DNA of 64,000 nucleotides from Microvirga subterranea (GCF_003350535.1 NZ_QQBB01000004.1:62001-126000); one strand, 5' to 3'. Positions 22,142-31,832 are shown, counted from the stretch's first letter. Numbers and translations: made by a program. Notes: generated from the sequence alone by a model not told the origin.

Positions 22142-22690
22142 ATGACAGTTCGCATCGCCTGCCTTGCCGTCGCCCTCGCGTTCTCCGCCCCCGCTCTGGC
22201 TCAGGATGCCGCCAAGACGGTCGGCGGCGCACCGATGTACGCTTCCAAGACCATCGTCGAGAACGCCGTCAACTCGAAGGACCACACCACGCTCGTCGCC
22301 GCCGTAAAGGCTGCCGGCCTCGTCGACACGCTGCAGGGCAGCGGCCCCTTCACGGTGTTCGCGCCCACCAACGCGGCCTTCGCCAAGCTGCCGAACGGCA
22401 CGGTCGACACGCTCCTGAAGCCGGAGAGCAAGGCAGCGCTCACGGGCGTGCTCACCTATCATGTGGTGCCCGGTCGCCTGACCGCACAGGAACTCGTCGC
22501 GAAGGTGAAGGAAGGCGGCGGCATGACCACCCTGAAGACCGTGCAGGGCGAGACCCTCACGGTGATGCAGGCGGGCAACGGGCTCAGCATCAAGGACAAG
22601 AAGGGCGGCACCTCGACGGTAACGACCTCCGACGTGATGCAGAAGAACGGCGTCATCCACGTGGTGGATTCGGTGCTGCTTCCGGGCTGA
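22142..22690 (+). CDS. secreted fasciclin-domain (FAS1) protein
   Basis: A 182-residue protein with a Sec signal peptide (MTVRIACLAVALAFSAPALAQ) and one FAS1 domain: the H1 motif GPFTVFAPTNAAFAKLP, the central LTYHVVPGRLTAQEL and the final NGVIHVVDSVLLPG. FAS1 domains mediate adhesion or ligand binding on the cell surface. It has its own terminator. Location behind a SigK/RskA-like pair suggests it is a target of that sigma factor. Confidence 0.94.
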   Translation: MTVRIACLAVALAFSAPALAQDAAKTVGGAPMYASKTIVENAVNSKDHTTLVAAVKAAGLVDTLQGSGPFTVFAPTNAAFAKLPNGTVDTLLKPESKAALTGVLTYHVVPGRLTAQELVAKVKEGGGMTTLKTVQGETLTVMQAGNGLSIKDKKGGTSTVTTSDVMQKNGVIHVVDSVLLPG

Positions 22691-22713
22691 TGCCTCCTCA
22701 ACGGATGACCGAG

Positions 22714-22741
22714 AAGGCGGCCCGCACGGGCCGCCTTTTTC
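22714..22741 (+). terminator. intrinsic terminator after the fasciclin gene
   Basis: A 10-bp stem (AGGCGGCCCG / CGGGCCGCCT) is followed by TTTTT, 24 bases past the stop. The EAL-protein gene converges from the other side and stops within two bases of it, so its 3' end also meets this hairpin. Confidence 0.85.
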
Positions 22742-22742
22742 G

Positions 22743-25109
22743 TCAGGCGACGGCCTCCGCGTGCGTCACGCTCCGGAACATCTCGATGGGCGCCGGCTGG
22801 CCGAAGAGATAGCCCTGCGCCTCCCGGCACCCTTCGGCATTGAGGAAGGCGAGCTCGCCGTTCGTCTCGACGCCTTCCGCGATCACCGGCAGACCGAGAC
22901 CGCGGCCCAGGCCGAGCACCGCGCGCACGATGGCGGCGGCCTGGATGTTGACGTCGATGGCGCGCACGAAGGAGCGATCGATCTTGATCTTGTCGAACGG
23001 GAAGTTCCGCAGGTTCGACAGCGACGAATAACCCGTGCCGAAATCGTCCATGGCGATGCTGACCCCGATGGCCTTGAGCTGCGTGAGCGTCTGGAGCGCG
23101 CGCTCGGGATCGCGGATCAGCACGCTTTCGGTGATCTCGAGCTCGAGACGCTCGGGAGCAAGCCCGCTCTCGTCCAGGATGGCCTGCACGAGCGTGACGA
23201 AGGTCGGATTGTTCACCTGCAGCGCGGACACGTTGACGGCGATCTTGAGCGGCCGGTCCCAGGACGACGCCTCGCGACAGGCTTCGCGCAACACCCATTC
23301 GCCGATCCTGAGGATGATGCCGCTCTCCTCCGCGATCGGGATGAAGACAGCCGGCGACATGTCGCCCCGGACCGGATGGTTCCAGCGGAGGAGCGCCTCG
23401 AACCCGGTGATCTCCTGCGTGCCGATGCGGGTCTGCGGCTGGTAGGCGATCGCCATCTCGCCCTTTTCGATCGCCAGGCGCAGATCGTGCTCGATCATGC
23501 GCCGCTCGCGCACCTCTTCGCTCATCGCGACCTCGAAGAAGCGGTAGGTGCCCCGTCCCTCCTTCTTGGCCCGGTAGAGCGCCGCATCGGCGTTCGACAG
23601 CAGCGCGGTGCGACCGGATGCGTCGTCCGGATAGATCGCGATGCCGATGCTGACGGAGATGAGATCGAAGGGACCGCCGTCCTGCTTGCCTTCGAGCGCC
23701 TGCAGGAGGCGCTCCGCGAGGCGTCCGGCCTGGACCGGGTCGCGGAGCCCCGGCATGATGACGGCGAACTCGTCTCCGCCCACGCGGGCGAGCATCTGGT
23801 CGTCGTCGAGGGCGGCCTTGAGCTTCTCGGCCGCCTTGCACAGCAGATGGTCTCCAGCCGAGTGGCCGAAGATGTCGTTGATTTCCTTGAACCGGTCGAG
23901 GTCGAGGCACAGGACCGCGAAGCGCTCCTGCGTCTTGCGGTGCGTCTCGATGTCGAGATCGAGGCGATGATCGAAGCTCGTCCGGTTGGCGAGACCGGTC
24001 AGCGCGTCGTGATGAGCCAGGAAGTGGATGCGCGCCTCGGCCTGCTTGCGGTCGCGCAGGTCGCGCACGGCGATCACGTTGTGCGGCTTGTCCGCATAGG
24101 TGACGGTGCGCATGATCAGCTCGACCGGGATGACGCCCCCGCCGCTCTGGCGAAGGTCGGCCTCGACGGCCTGATCGGGACAGGCCAGCAGCCGCGCGAT
24201 CACGTCGGGAAGCGGCAGAAGCGTGCTCAGGTCCGCGCCGACGATGTCGCCCGGCGAGAAGCCCGTGAGCCCCGTGAAGCTGCTGTTGGCCGACACCACG
24301 GTTTCGCCGTCGCAGACGAGAAGCCCCTCCACGGCGGCGTTGGCGAGACTGCGCATGCGCTCGATCTCGAGCCTCGCGCGCCGGCGGTCGCGCAGGTCGA
24401 GCGCGAGGCCCGCGAAGCTCAGGACCAGGATCGCGAAGCTCGCGAGCGCCACCGCGACGGCGAGCCATTCGCTCGACAGCGCCACGGCCGAAACCTGCCG
24501 CGTGGGATCCGGCGCGATGGTCACGGCGCCCATGGCGGTGAAATGGTGGCCGGCGATCGCAAGCGTCAGAAGCACGGCTCCCGCCAGGGCGGACCGCATC
24601 CGCCCGTCACGAAGCCCGACGCGCATGGCCGCTGCCCCGAGCACGATGCCGGCCGCAATCGACGTGGCGACGAGGGATCCGTCCCAGCTCAGGCGTCCCG
24701 GCACCTGGAAGGCCGCCATGCCGAGGTAGTGCATGGACGCGATGCCGCCCCCCATAACGGCGCCGCCGAGCCATGCCGACCACCGCGAGGCGCCGAGGAG
24801 CGCCACGGTCATGCCCAGCCCCATGATGCAGATCGCCGCGAGGAGCGAGAGCGCCGTCAGGCCGATGTCGTATCCGGTGTTCAGGTCCGGCGAGAAGGCC
24901 AGCATGCCGATGAAGTGCGTCGCCCAGGTGCCGAACCCGCCCGCGACGGCCGCCACGTAGATCCACACCTGCCGGCTCGGCCCTTCGGAGCGGCGCACAT
25001 GATTGAGCAGGTTGAGAACCGTGAAGGATGCAAGCGCACAAACGACCGCCGCCAGTGCGACGAGGCGCAGGTCGTGCCGTGTGACGAGGCAGTCATAGAC
25101 GGTCAGCAT
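22743..25109 (-). CDS. MHYT-PAS-GGDEF-EAL cyclic-di-GMP signalling protein
   Basis: A 788-residue membrane protein. The N-terminal MHYT sensor (three repeats: ATHFIGM near 65, SMHYLGM near 128, HHFTAMG near 190, in about seven helices) is proposed to bind copper and sense gases. A PAS domain follows (about 255-350), then a GGDEF domain with intact motif (residues 444-448) and an EAL domain with intact EALLRW (from 571). Both c-di-GMP synthesis and hydrolysis are therefore possible. The RxxD inhibitory site five residues before GGDEF is absent. MHYT-GGDEF-EAL proteins of this kind are common in Rhizobiales. Confidence 0.95.
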   Translation of the reverse strand: MLTVYDCLVTRHDLRLVALAAVVCALASFTVLNLLNHVRRSEGPSRQVWIYVAAVAGGFGTWATHFIGMLAFSPDLNTGYDIGLTALSLLAAICIMGLGMTVALLGASRWSAWLGGAVMGGGIASMHYLGMAAFQVPGRLSWDGSLVATSIAAGIVLGAAAMRVGLRDGRMRSALAGAVLLTLAIAGHHFTAMGAVTIAPDPTRQVSAVALSSEWLAVAVALASFAILVLSFAGLALDLRDRRRARLEIERMRSLANAAVEGLLVCDGETVVSANSSFTGLTGFSPGDIVGADLSTLLPLPDVIARLLACPDQAVEADLRQSGGGVIPVELIMRTVTYADKPHNVIAVRDLRDRKQAEARIHFLAHHDALTGLANRTSFDHRLDLDIETHRKTQERFAVLCLDLDRFKEINDIFGHSAGDHLLCKAAEKLKAALDDDQMLARVGGDEFAVIMPGLRDPVQAGRLAERLLQALEGKQDGGPFDLISVSIGIAIYPDDASGRTALLSNADAALYRAKKEGRGTYRFFEVAMSEEVRERRMIEHDLRLAIEKGEMAIAYQPQTRIGTQEITGFEALLRWNHPVRGDMSPAVFIPIAEESGIILRIGEWVLREACREASSWDRPLKIAVNVSALQVNNPTFVTLVQAILDESGLAPERLELEITESVLIRDPERALQTLTQLKAIGVSIAMDDFGTGYSSLSNLRNFPFDKIKIDRSFVRAIDVNIQAAAIVRAVLGLGRGLGLPVIAEGVETNGELAFLNAEGCREAQGYLFGQPAPIEMFRSVTHAEAVA

Positions 25110-25372
25110 CGAGGGTTCCGTTCGAACGCATTCTTTCGGCCCACAGCCATGAACGCCGGATGCCGCTCCCGGACATGCCCCAGGAGAGCGTCTCTTATGG
25201 AGAAACTTCCGCCTGTGGCAAAGCGCGGCGCACCGCCACGCGGGAGCAAAGCGCGCGTATCGTTAAAAAGGGAGCACCTTTCCACGATACACCGTTCGTC
25301 GAACCTTAACGCCACAGGCGGGATGCATTATCCCTTTCGGCCGACCGACGTGTTTTCCTTCGGAGCGACCTC

Positions 25373-26188
25373 ATGACCGGCGATTGGCGGCAGGCCAACC
25401 TGTCGAGCTGGAACAAGCGGGCGGCGATGCACATGCGCGACGCCACCGGCTTCTACGACATCGACGCGTTCCTGGCCGGGCGCGACACCCTGGGCCCCAT
25501 CGAGGCCGCGGAGATCGGCGACGTGCGGGGCCGGACGCTCCTGCACCTGCAATGCCATTTCGGCCTCGACACCCTGTCGCTCGCCCGCCGCGGCGCCGTC
25601 GTGACCGGCCTCGACTTCTCGTCCGTCGCCATCGAAGGCGCACGGGACCTCGCCGGCAAGGCGGGCCTGCCCGCCACCTTCGTGCAGGCGGACCTCTACG
25701 ATGCGCGTCAGGCGGTCGGCGAGCGCTTCGACATGGTCTATTCGACCTGGGGCACGATCTGCTGGCTGCCGGACATCCGCGCCTGGGCCCGGGTCGTGGC
25801 CGACATGCTGAAGCCCGGCGGCCGGTTCTACTTCGCCGATTCCCACCCCTTCGCCCTCGTGCTCGACGAGCGCGACGGCGTGATCCGCCCGACCTACGGC
25901 TGGCGCACCCCGAAGGACGCGCCCGACGCCTTCACGGACCAGAAGTCCTACACCGGCGACGCCTTCGCCGAGCCGGTCACCGACTACAACTGGATCCATC
26001 CCCTGTCGGACATCGTCACGGGCCTCATCGAAGCGGGCCTGACCCTGGACTTCCTGCACGAGCACGAAACCCTGCCGTCGAAACTGTTTCCCTCGATGGT
26101 CCCGGCGGCCGACCGCATGTTCCGCCTCCCTGACGGCGCCGTGCCGATGCCGCTGGCGGTTTCGTTGCGGGCGGTGAAGCGGAGGTGA
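25373..26188 (+). CDS. class I SAM-dependent methyltransferase
   Basis: A 271-residue methyltransferase with a Rossmann core: motif I LLHLQCHFGLDTLSLARRG, motif II VTGLDFSSVAI, a VYSTWGTICWLPDIRAWARV segment at motif IV and a MLKPGGRFYFADSHPF strand. The substrate is unknown. It ends 244 bases before the type III modification gene, on the same strand, but its uniform GC and lack of DNA-methylase DPPY motif indicate that it is not part of the restriction system. Confidence 0.9.
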   Translation: MTGDWRQANLSSWNKRAAMHMRDATGFYDIDAFLAGRDTLGPIEAAEIGDVRGRTLLHLQCHFGLDTLSLARRGAVVTGLDFSSVAIEGARDLAGKAGLPATFVQADLYDARQAVGERFDMVYSTWGTICWLPDIRAWARVVADMLKPGGRFYFADSHPFALVLDERDGVIRPTYGWRTPKDAPDAFTDQKSYTGDAFAEPVTDYNWIHPLSDIVTGLIEAGLTLDFLHEHETLPSKLFPSMVPAADRMFRLPDGAVPMPLAVSLRAVKRR

Positions 26189-26286
26189 GTTCGATCCGGC
26201 GCGGTTCATAGAATTGCGCCCGCAGAACTTCCGCAACGGCAAGAAACGAGACAGCAGGTTTCGATGAAGTCTGCGCCCAATTCCAG

Positions 26287-26315
26287 TTGACGAATCGATA
26301 TATTGTTATGATATC
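26287..26315 (+). promoter_or_regulatory. probable promoter of the type III R-M operon
   Basis: TTGACG and a -10-like GATATC separated by 17 bases lie in an AT-rich pocket that contrasts with the surrounding GC-rich DNA, about 120 bases before the mod start. Confidence 0.45.
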
Positions 26316-26432
26316 TGCGGGAAATAGGATAATACCCCCGCAATGCTTCTTGCCGCCACCCGAATACTTGCCCTAAGGGCAACCGCGTCGGACCGGCACC
26401 TGCTTGCGGGTGCGGCTCGGCGTTTCTGAGCC

Positions 26433-27974
26433 ATGCCGATCCTGCATTGGCTGACGCGGGAGGAGGATACGCGCGCGACGCGCCGCGTGCCCTATCGGCT
26501 CCTTCAGGAGGAGCCGTCGCTGAGCTACGGCGACCCGGACTTCCCGAACATGCTGATCCAGGGCGACAACCTGGAGGCCCTGAAGGCGCTGCTGCCCTTC
26601 TATGCCGGTCAGGTGAAGTGCATCTACATCGACCCGCCCTACAACACGCGGTCAGCTTTCCAGCACTACGACGACAACCTCGAACACACCCAATGGCTCG
26701 CCATGATGTGGCCGCGCCTCGAATTGCTGCGCGATCTGCTTGCGGAGGACGGCTCGATCTGGGTCTCCATCGACGACAACGAGGCGCATTACCTCAAGGT
26801 CGTTATGGACGAGGTGTTCGGTCGGAAGAATTTCGTCGCGAATGTTGTTTGGCGAAAAAACTATGCACCCAAATCGAGCGCCAAATATTTCTCGGAAGAC
26901 CACGATCACATACTCGTTTATGCAAAGGTTCTAAGACTTTGGTCCCCTAATCCTATGCCTCGCCGAGATGGGCAGGACGATATTTACAAGAACCCTGATC
27001 ATGATCCTCGCGGGCGGTGGCGCCCCGATAATTTATCAGCCCGCAATCCATATAGCCTTGGCACCTATTCCATCACAACGCCTGGCGGTCGAACAATTGG
27101 CGGTCCTCCAGCGGGACGATACTGGGCGGTCTCCAAGGAAAAGCTTCAAGCTTTAGACCAAGATGGGCGGATCTGGTGGGGGAAGGACGGAAACAATGTT
27201 CCCGCGCTTAAGCGCTTCCTATCGGAGGTTAAGCAGGGTCGAGTACCCCAGACTTTTTGGGATTACGAGGAGGTTGGCCATACGCAGGATGCAAAGAAAG
27301 AGAACGTCGAGTTATTCGGTTCGGCCGTCTTTGGGACACCAAAGCCTGAACGACTAATCGAGCGCATACTCCACATCGCCACCAATCCCGGCGACCTCGT
27401 CCTCGACTCCTTTCTCGGCTCCGGCACCACCGCCGCCGTCGCGCACAAGGTAGGGCGGCGCTATATCGGCATCGAGATGGGCGATCATGCGGTCACCCAT
27501 TGCGCGCCGCGCCTTAACAAGGTGATCGAGGGCGAGCAGGGCGGCATCTCGGCGAGCGTCGGCTGGCAGGGCGGCGGCGGCTTCCGCTTCTACAAGCTCG
27601 GGCCGCCGGTCTTCGACCAGGATGGGCACGTGCGCGGCGACATCCGCTTCCCGACGCTGGCGGCGCATGTGTGGTTCAGCGAGACGAACGCGCCCTGGAA
27701 GGGCAAGGGCCGCTCCCCGTTCCTCGGGCTCCACGACGGGCGCGCCTATGCGCTGCTCTACAACGGCATCCTCGGCGACAAGCGTCCCGACGGCGGCAAC
27801 GTGCTGACCCGTGCGACGCTCGACATCGTCCGCGAATCCATCGCCCGCAAGGCGCCGTCCTTTGCGGGACCGCTGACGATCTACGGCGAGCAGTCGCGCC
27901 TCGGCCCCGCGACGCTGGCGCGCGAGGCGATCACCTTCAAGCAGACGCCCTACGACGTGAAGGCGCGGCGGTGA
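26433..27974 (+). CDS. mod: type III DNA methyltransferase (Mod), beta class
   Basis: A 513-residue N6-adenine or N4-cytosine methyltransferase that supplies target recognition and protection in a type III restriction system. The catalytic DPPY motif (D67-Y70 in YIDPPYNT) precedes the SAM-binding region (LDSFLGSGTTAAVA, about residues 325-337), the beta-class order. The region between them is the target recognition domain. Its DNA (about 26,830-27,360) is clearly more AT-rich than the rest of the gene, a sign that the specificity module was swapped. The res gene begins 10 bases downstream. Confidence 0.95.
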   Translation: MPILHWLTREEDTRATRRVPYRLLQEEPSLSYGDPDFPNMLIQGDNLEALKALLPFYAGQVKCIYIDPPYNTRSAFQHYDDNLEHTQWLAMMWPRLELLRDLLAEDGSIWVSIDDNEAHYLKVVMDEVFGRKNFVANVVWRKNYAPKSSAKYFSEDHDHILVYAKVLRLWSPNPMPRRDGQDDIYKNPDHDPRGRWRPDNLSARNPYSLGTYSITTPGGRTIGGPPAGRYWAVSKEKLQALDQDGRIWWGKDGNNVPALKRFLSEVKQGRVPQTFWDYEEVGHTQDAKKENVELFGSAVFGTPKPERLIERILHIATNPGDLVLDSFLGSGTTAAVAHKVGRRYIGIEMGDHAVTHCAPRLNKVIEGEQGGISASVGWQGGGGFRFYKLGPPVFDQDGHVRGDIRFPTLAAHVWFSETNAPWKGKGRSPFLGLHDGRAYALLYNGILGDKRPDGGNVLTRATLDIVRESIARKAPSFAGPLTIYGEQSRLGPATLAREAITFKQTPYDVKARR

Positions 27975-27984
27975 GGCTTTCCCC

Positions 27985-30624
27985 ATGAAGCTCAAGACCT
28001 ATCAGGCCGAAACGCTCGACGTCCTGCGCCGCTTTCTCGAAACCGCCCGCATGACGGGACCGGCCCGCGCCTACGACGCCGTCACGCAGGAGCCCGAGCA
28101 GTCCAAGCGCCTCGGCCGTTACGTCGGCTCATACAAGGCGCTGGAAGCCCTGCCCGGCACGCCTTATGTGTGCCTGCGCCTGCCGACCGGCGGCGGCAAG
28201 ACGATCCTCGGCGCCCATACGGTCGCGGTGGCGCGCGACGCCTGGATCGAGAAGGATTTTCCGCTCGTCCTCTGGCTCGTTCCGTCGAACACCATTCGGT
28301 TGCAGACGGCCGACGCCCTCAAGAACCCGCGCCATCCCTACCGGCGCGTGCTAGACGAGGCCTTCGATGGACGCGTGCGCGTGTTCGACATCGCAGATTT
28401 CACCCATATCCGCCCGCACGACATCCGCGACAACCTCTGCATCGTGGTCGGCACCATTCAGACCCTGCGCGTGTCCAACACGGAAGGCCGCCGGGTCTAC
28501 GCGCACAACGAGGACATGGAGCCGCATTTCTCCGGCATCTCGCCGCACGCGCACGGGCTGGAGAGGATGGAGAGCGGCAGCATCGCGTTCTCCTTCGCGA
28601 ACCTGCTGCACGTCCACCGCCCCCTGATGATCGTCGATGAGGCACACAACGCGATCACCGGGCTGACGCGCGAGATGCAGGCACGCGTGAATCCGTGTGC
28701 GATCATCGAGTTCACCGCGACGCCCCGCTTCGGCTCCAACATCCTGCACGGCGTGTCGGCGCAGGAGCTGAAGGACGAGGAGATGATCAAGCTGCCGATC
28801 GTCCTGGCCGAGCACAAGGATTGGCAGGGTGCCGTGAACGGCGCGATCACGACGCGAGCGCAGCTTGACGAGGCGGCCAGAGGCGAGAACCAGTACCTTC
28901 GTCCCATCGTTCTCTTTCAGGCGCAGCCGAAGGACCAGGAGGTCACCGTCGAGGCACTGAAGAAGCACCTGGTCGAGGTGGAGCACATTCCCGAGGACCG
29001 CATCGCCATCGCGACCGGCGACCAGCGCGAGCTCGACGGCGTCGACCTGTTCGATCCGCAATGCCGGATCGAATACGTGATCACGGTCGAGGCCCTGAAG
29101 GAGGGCTGGGACTGCTCCTTCGCCTACGTGTTCTGCTCCGTCTCGCGCATCCAGAGCGCCATCGACGTGGAGCAGCTCCTGGGCCGCGTGCTGCGGATGC
29201 CCTACGCGCAGCGCCGCAAGGCGCCCGAGCTGAACAAGGCCTATGCGCATGTGTCGGAAACGAGCTTCGCGGCGGCCGCCCACGCCCTCGTGGACAAGCT
29301 CACCGACATGGGCTTCCGGGAGGACGAGGCACCGGACATGATCGAGGCGGCGCAGGGCCATTTCGACGAAACCGGGCTCTTCGCGCCGCGCGAGAAGCCG
29401 AAGCCGACCTTCCGCTACAGCGTCCCGGCCTCCCCTGCCCTCTACGCCGCCGTCAGGGATGCGGCGATCCAGGGCGTCACGCTGAGCGAGACCGAGGGCG
29501 GCCGGGTCGAGATTGCCGTAACGGGCCGGATTGCGCCGGACGTGGAGCAGGCCCTTGCCGAGGCGGTGCCCTCATCCGAGCGGACAGGCTTCGCGGAGGC
29601 GGCGCGGGCCTACCATGCCGAGATCATGCCGCTCTTGTCACCCGCAGAGCGCGGCGAGGTCTTCACGGTTCCGCGCCTCGTGAGCGAGATCCAGGGCGAG
29701 TTGGTCTTCGTCGAGACCGAAACGCTCATGGAGCACCACAAATGGTCGCTCCTCGACCATCCGGCCCGGCTCGACGAAAGGGTCTTCTCCATCCCTGACA
29801 CGGCTCACGGGTTCGAGATCGACATTATCGACGGCGACCTCAAGCTGCGGAACGCGGACGAGACCAGACAGCTCTCCCTGAACATCGAAGTCGAAGGCTG
29901 GACGCCGGAAAACCTGGCCATCTGGCTCGAACGTCGGCTGCACGAGCAGGACATCCACCCTTCCGAGCTTCTCCGTTGGGTGCGCGACTGCATCGGGCAC
30001 CTGACGGCCGTGCGCGGGATTCCTATCTCGCATCTGATGCGAGCCAAGTTCCTGCTCGGCAGTGCGCTTAAATCGGTGATTGGCGCCGCCCGCCGGGCCG
30101 AGCAGGCGAAAGCCTATTCGCACTATCTCTTCGCGCCCGAGGCGAAGGCCAGCATCACCTTCGACACCCCCTTCATCTTCCGGGACGGCATGTTCGGCGA
30201 CCAGCGGACCTATCGAGGGCGCTGGCGGCCCAACAAGCATTTCCTCGGGCCCGACAACGTGCCTGCCTTCGACGGGACGGAACAAGGTGATGAGTTGAAA
30301 TGCGCTCAGGCTTTGGATGGCCTCGCTGAAGTCAAATATTGGATCCGGAATGTGAGCCAACATCCGAATGCCTTTTGGCTCCCCCTTGCTTCCGGCAAGT
30401 TTTACCCCGACTTCGTGGCTCTGCTGAATGACGGACGGCTTTTCGTCGTTGAGTACAAAGGGGCGCATCTTGCCGACGAAGGCAACAAGAATACCAACGA
30501 GAAGCGGACCGTCGGGCGGTTGTGGGAGAGTTTGAGCGGAGGCAAAGGCCTCTTCCTAATGGCCGAGAAGATGATCGACGGAAAAGAGGTCTGGGCGCAA
30601 ATGCGCACCAAGCTCCTGGGTTAG
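27985..30624 (+). CDS. res: type III restriction endonuclease subunit (Res)
   Basis: An 879-residue ATP-dependent restriction subunit. The superfamily 2 helicase core has Walker A LPTGGGKT (residues 66-73), DEAH at 218-221, the FTATP motif and a C-terminal helicase lobe with QLLGRVLRMPYAQRR. The nuclease is a C-terminal PD-(D/E)XK domain: D808 in YPDFVALL, then E824 and K826 in VVEYKG. All catalytic residues are present, so the system should be active. The last 330 bases, coding for the nuclease, use more AT-rich codons than the helicase part. Confidence 0.95.
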   Translation: MKLKTYQAETLDVLRRFLETARMTGPARAYDAVTQEPEQSKRLGRYVGSYKALEALPGTPYVCLRLPTGGGKTILGAHTVAVARDAWIEKDFPLVLWLVPSNTIRLQTADALKNPRHPYRRVLDEAFDGRVRVFDIADFTHIRPHDIRDNLCIVVGTIQTLRVSNTEGRRVYAHNEDMEPHFSGISPHAHGLERMESGSIAFSFANLLHVHRPLMIVDEAHNAITGLTREMQARVNPCAIIEFTATPRFGSNILHGVSAQELKDEEMIKLPIVLAEHKDWQGAVNGAITTRAQLDEAARGENQYLRPIVLFQAQPKDQEVTVEALKKHLVEVEHIPEDRIAIATGDQRELDGVDLFDPQCRIEYVITVEALKEGWDCSFAYVFCSVSRIQSAIDVEQLLGRVLRMPYAQRRKAPELNKAYAHVSETSFAAAAHALVDKLTDMGFREDEAPDMIEAAQGHFDETGLFAPREKPKPTFRYSVPASPALYAAVRDAAIQGVTLSETEGGRVEIAVTGRIAPDVEQALAEAVPSSERTGFAEAARAYHAEIMPLLSPAERGEVFTVPRLVSEIQGELVFVETETLMEHHKWSLLDHPARLDERVFSIPDTAHGFEIDIIDGDLKLRNADETRQLSLNIEVEGWTPENLAIWLERRLHEQDIHPSELLRWVRDCIGHLTAVRGIPISHLMRAKFLLGSALKSVIGAARRAEQAKAYSHYLFAPEAKASITFDTPFIFRDGMFGDQRTYRGRWRPNKHFLGPDNVPAFDGTEQGDELKCAQALDGLAEVKYWIRNVSQHPNAFWLPLASGKFYPDFVALLNDGRLFVVEYKGAHLADEGNKNTNEKRTVGRLWESLSGGKGLFLMAEKMIDGKEVWAQMRTKLLG

Positions 30625-30731
30625 GCCCAGGAATAGCCCTCCCGATGAAACCCCTCCCCCTCCCGGGGCTTTGTCGCAGGCGGGAGGTTCCTTATAGGTG
30701 CTCCCTGAGGACGGCTTGAACAGGAGCACCC

Positions 30732-31778
30732 ATGAGCATCGGGTTGATCGCCCTTCTGGACGACATCGCGGGGCTGGCGAAGGTCGCCGCGGCGTCGCTG
30801 GACGACGTGGCGGCGCAGGCCGGCAAGGCGGGCACGAAGGCGGCCGGGATCGTGATCGACGATGCGGCGGTGACGCCGCGCTACGTGGTGGGCTTCGCGG
30901 CGAGCCGGGAACTGCCGATCATCGGCAAGATCACCGTGGGCTCGCTCAAGAACAAGCTGCTTTACCTGCTGCCGGCCGCCCTCATCCTGAGCCTCGTGGC
31001 CCCCTGGGCCATCACGCCGCTCCTCATGCTCGGCGGCGCCTATCTCTGCTACGAGGGCTCCGAGAAGGTGTTCGAGGCCCTGCTGCCCCATGAGGCGCAC
31101 GACCACGAGGCCGCGGTGGCCGAGGCCACCCACGCGCCCCGCAGCGTCGAGGACGAGAAGGTCGCCAGCGCCATCAAGACCGACTTCATCCTCTCGGCCG
31201 AGATCATGGCGATTTCCCTGGCGACGATCCCTGAGCTCTCGTTCTGGAGCCAGGCCGTGGTGCTGGCCGTGGTCGGCATCGGCATCACGCTCCTGGTCTA
31301 CGGCGGCGTGGCGCTCATCGTGAAGGCGGACGATGCCGGCATGGCGCTCGCGCGCAGCGACCGGCCGGTCTCCGGCCTCCTGCGCAACGGGGAGCCCTCA
31401 GGCCCCGACCGGGCGCTCGCGCCGCTCACGAAGGCGCTGGGACGCGGCCTCGTGAAGGGCATGCCGGTGTTTCTCAAGGTGCTGGGCATCCTCGGCACCG
31501 CCGCCATGGTCTGGGTCGGCGGCGGCATCATCATCCACGGGCTCGAGGAGTTCGGCTTCGCCGCGATCGGCCATGGTGTGCACGACGTCGCGGCCACGGC
31601 GGGCCACGCGGTCCCAGCCATGGCCGGACTGGTGGAATGGCTCGTGTCGGCGGCCGCCTCCGGCCTCTTCGGGCTCGTGGTCGGCGCCGTGCTGATCCCG
31701 CTGGTGCATTACGTCCTCGCGCCCGTCGCGCGGCGCCTGCGGGGCTCGAGCAGGAAAGCCGCGGAGCCGTCCCACTGA
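30732..31778 (+). CDS. DUF808 (YedI-like) inner-membrane protein
   Basis: A 348-residue integral membrane protein of the DUF808/YedI family. The N-terminal signature is GLIALLDDIAGLAKVAAASLDDVAAQA, followed by several transmembrane helices (LYLLPAALILSLVAPWAITPLLML, AVVLAVVGIGITLLVYGG, VLGILGTAAMVWVGGGIIIHG, SGLFGLVVGAVLIPLVHYVL). A cytoplasmic stretch near residue 120 is histidine- and glutamate-rich. Function is unknown. It is monocistronic and converges with the phytase-like gene. Confidence 0.9.
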   Translation: MSIGLIALLDDIAGLAKVAAASLDDVAAQAGKAGTKAAGIVIDDAAVTPRYVVGFAASRELPIIGKITVGSLKNKLLYLLPAALILSLVAPWAITPLLMLGGAYLCYEGSEKVFEALLPHEAHDHEAAVAEATHAPRSVEDEKVASAIKTDFILSAEIMAISLATIPELSFWSQAVVLAVVGIGITLLVYGGVALIVKADDAGMALARSDRPVSGLLRNGEPSGPDRALAPLTKALGRGLVKGMPVFLKVLGILGTAAMVWVGGGIIIHGLEEFGFAAIGHGVHDVAATAGHAVPAMAGLVEWLVSAAASGLFGLVVGAVLIPLVHYVLAPVARRLRGSSRKAAEPSH

Positions 31779-31783
31779 ACCGC

Positions 31784-31810
31784 AAAAGGGCCGCCCGGAA
31801 CGCGGCCCTT
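31784..31810 (-). terminator. terminator between DUF808 and phytase-like genes
   Basis: A 9-bp stem (AAGGGCCGC / GCGGCCCTT, 7-base loop) lies between two convergent stops. The T-run (TTTT) is on the minus strand, so it mainly serves the phytase-like gene. Confidence 0.75.
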
Positions 31811-31832
31811 CGTTCGCGACGGCAGCAGGCGC

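Noticed and set aside
22761..25376. 871-residue open frame on the + strand
   Set aside because: It is the antisense shadow of the MHYT-GGDEF-EAL gene. The protein is His/Arg/Glu-rich low complexity without domains.
25373..26188. Third component of the restriction system
   Set aside because: The methyltransferase lacks DNA-methylase DPPY/NPPY motifs and is separated by a promoter; it is probably unrelated.
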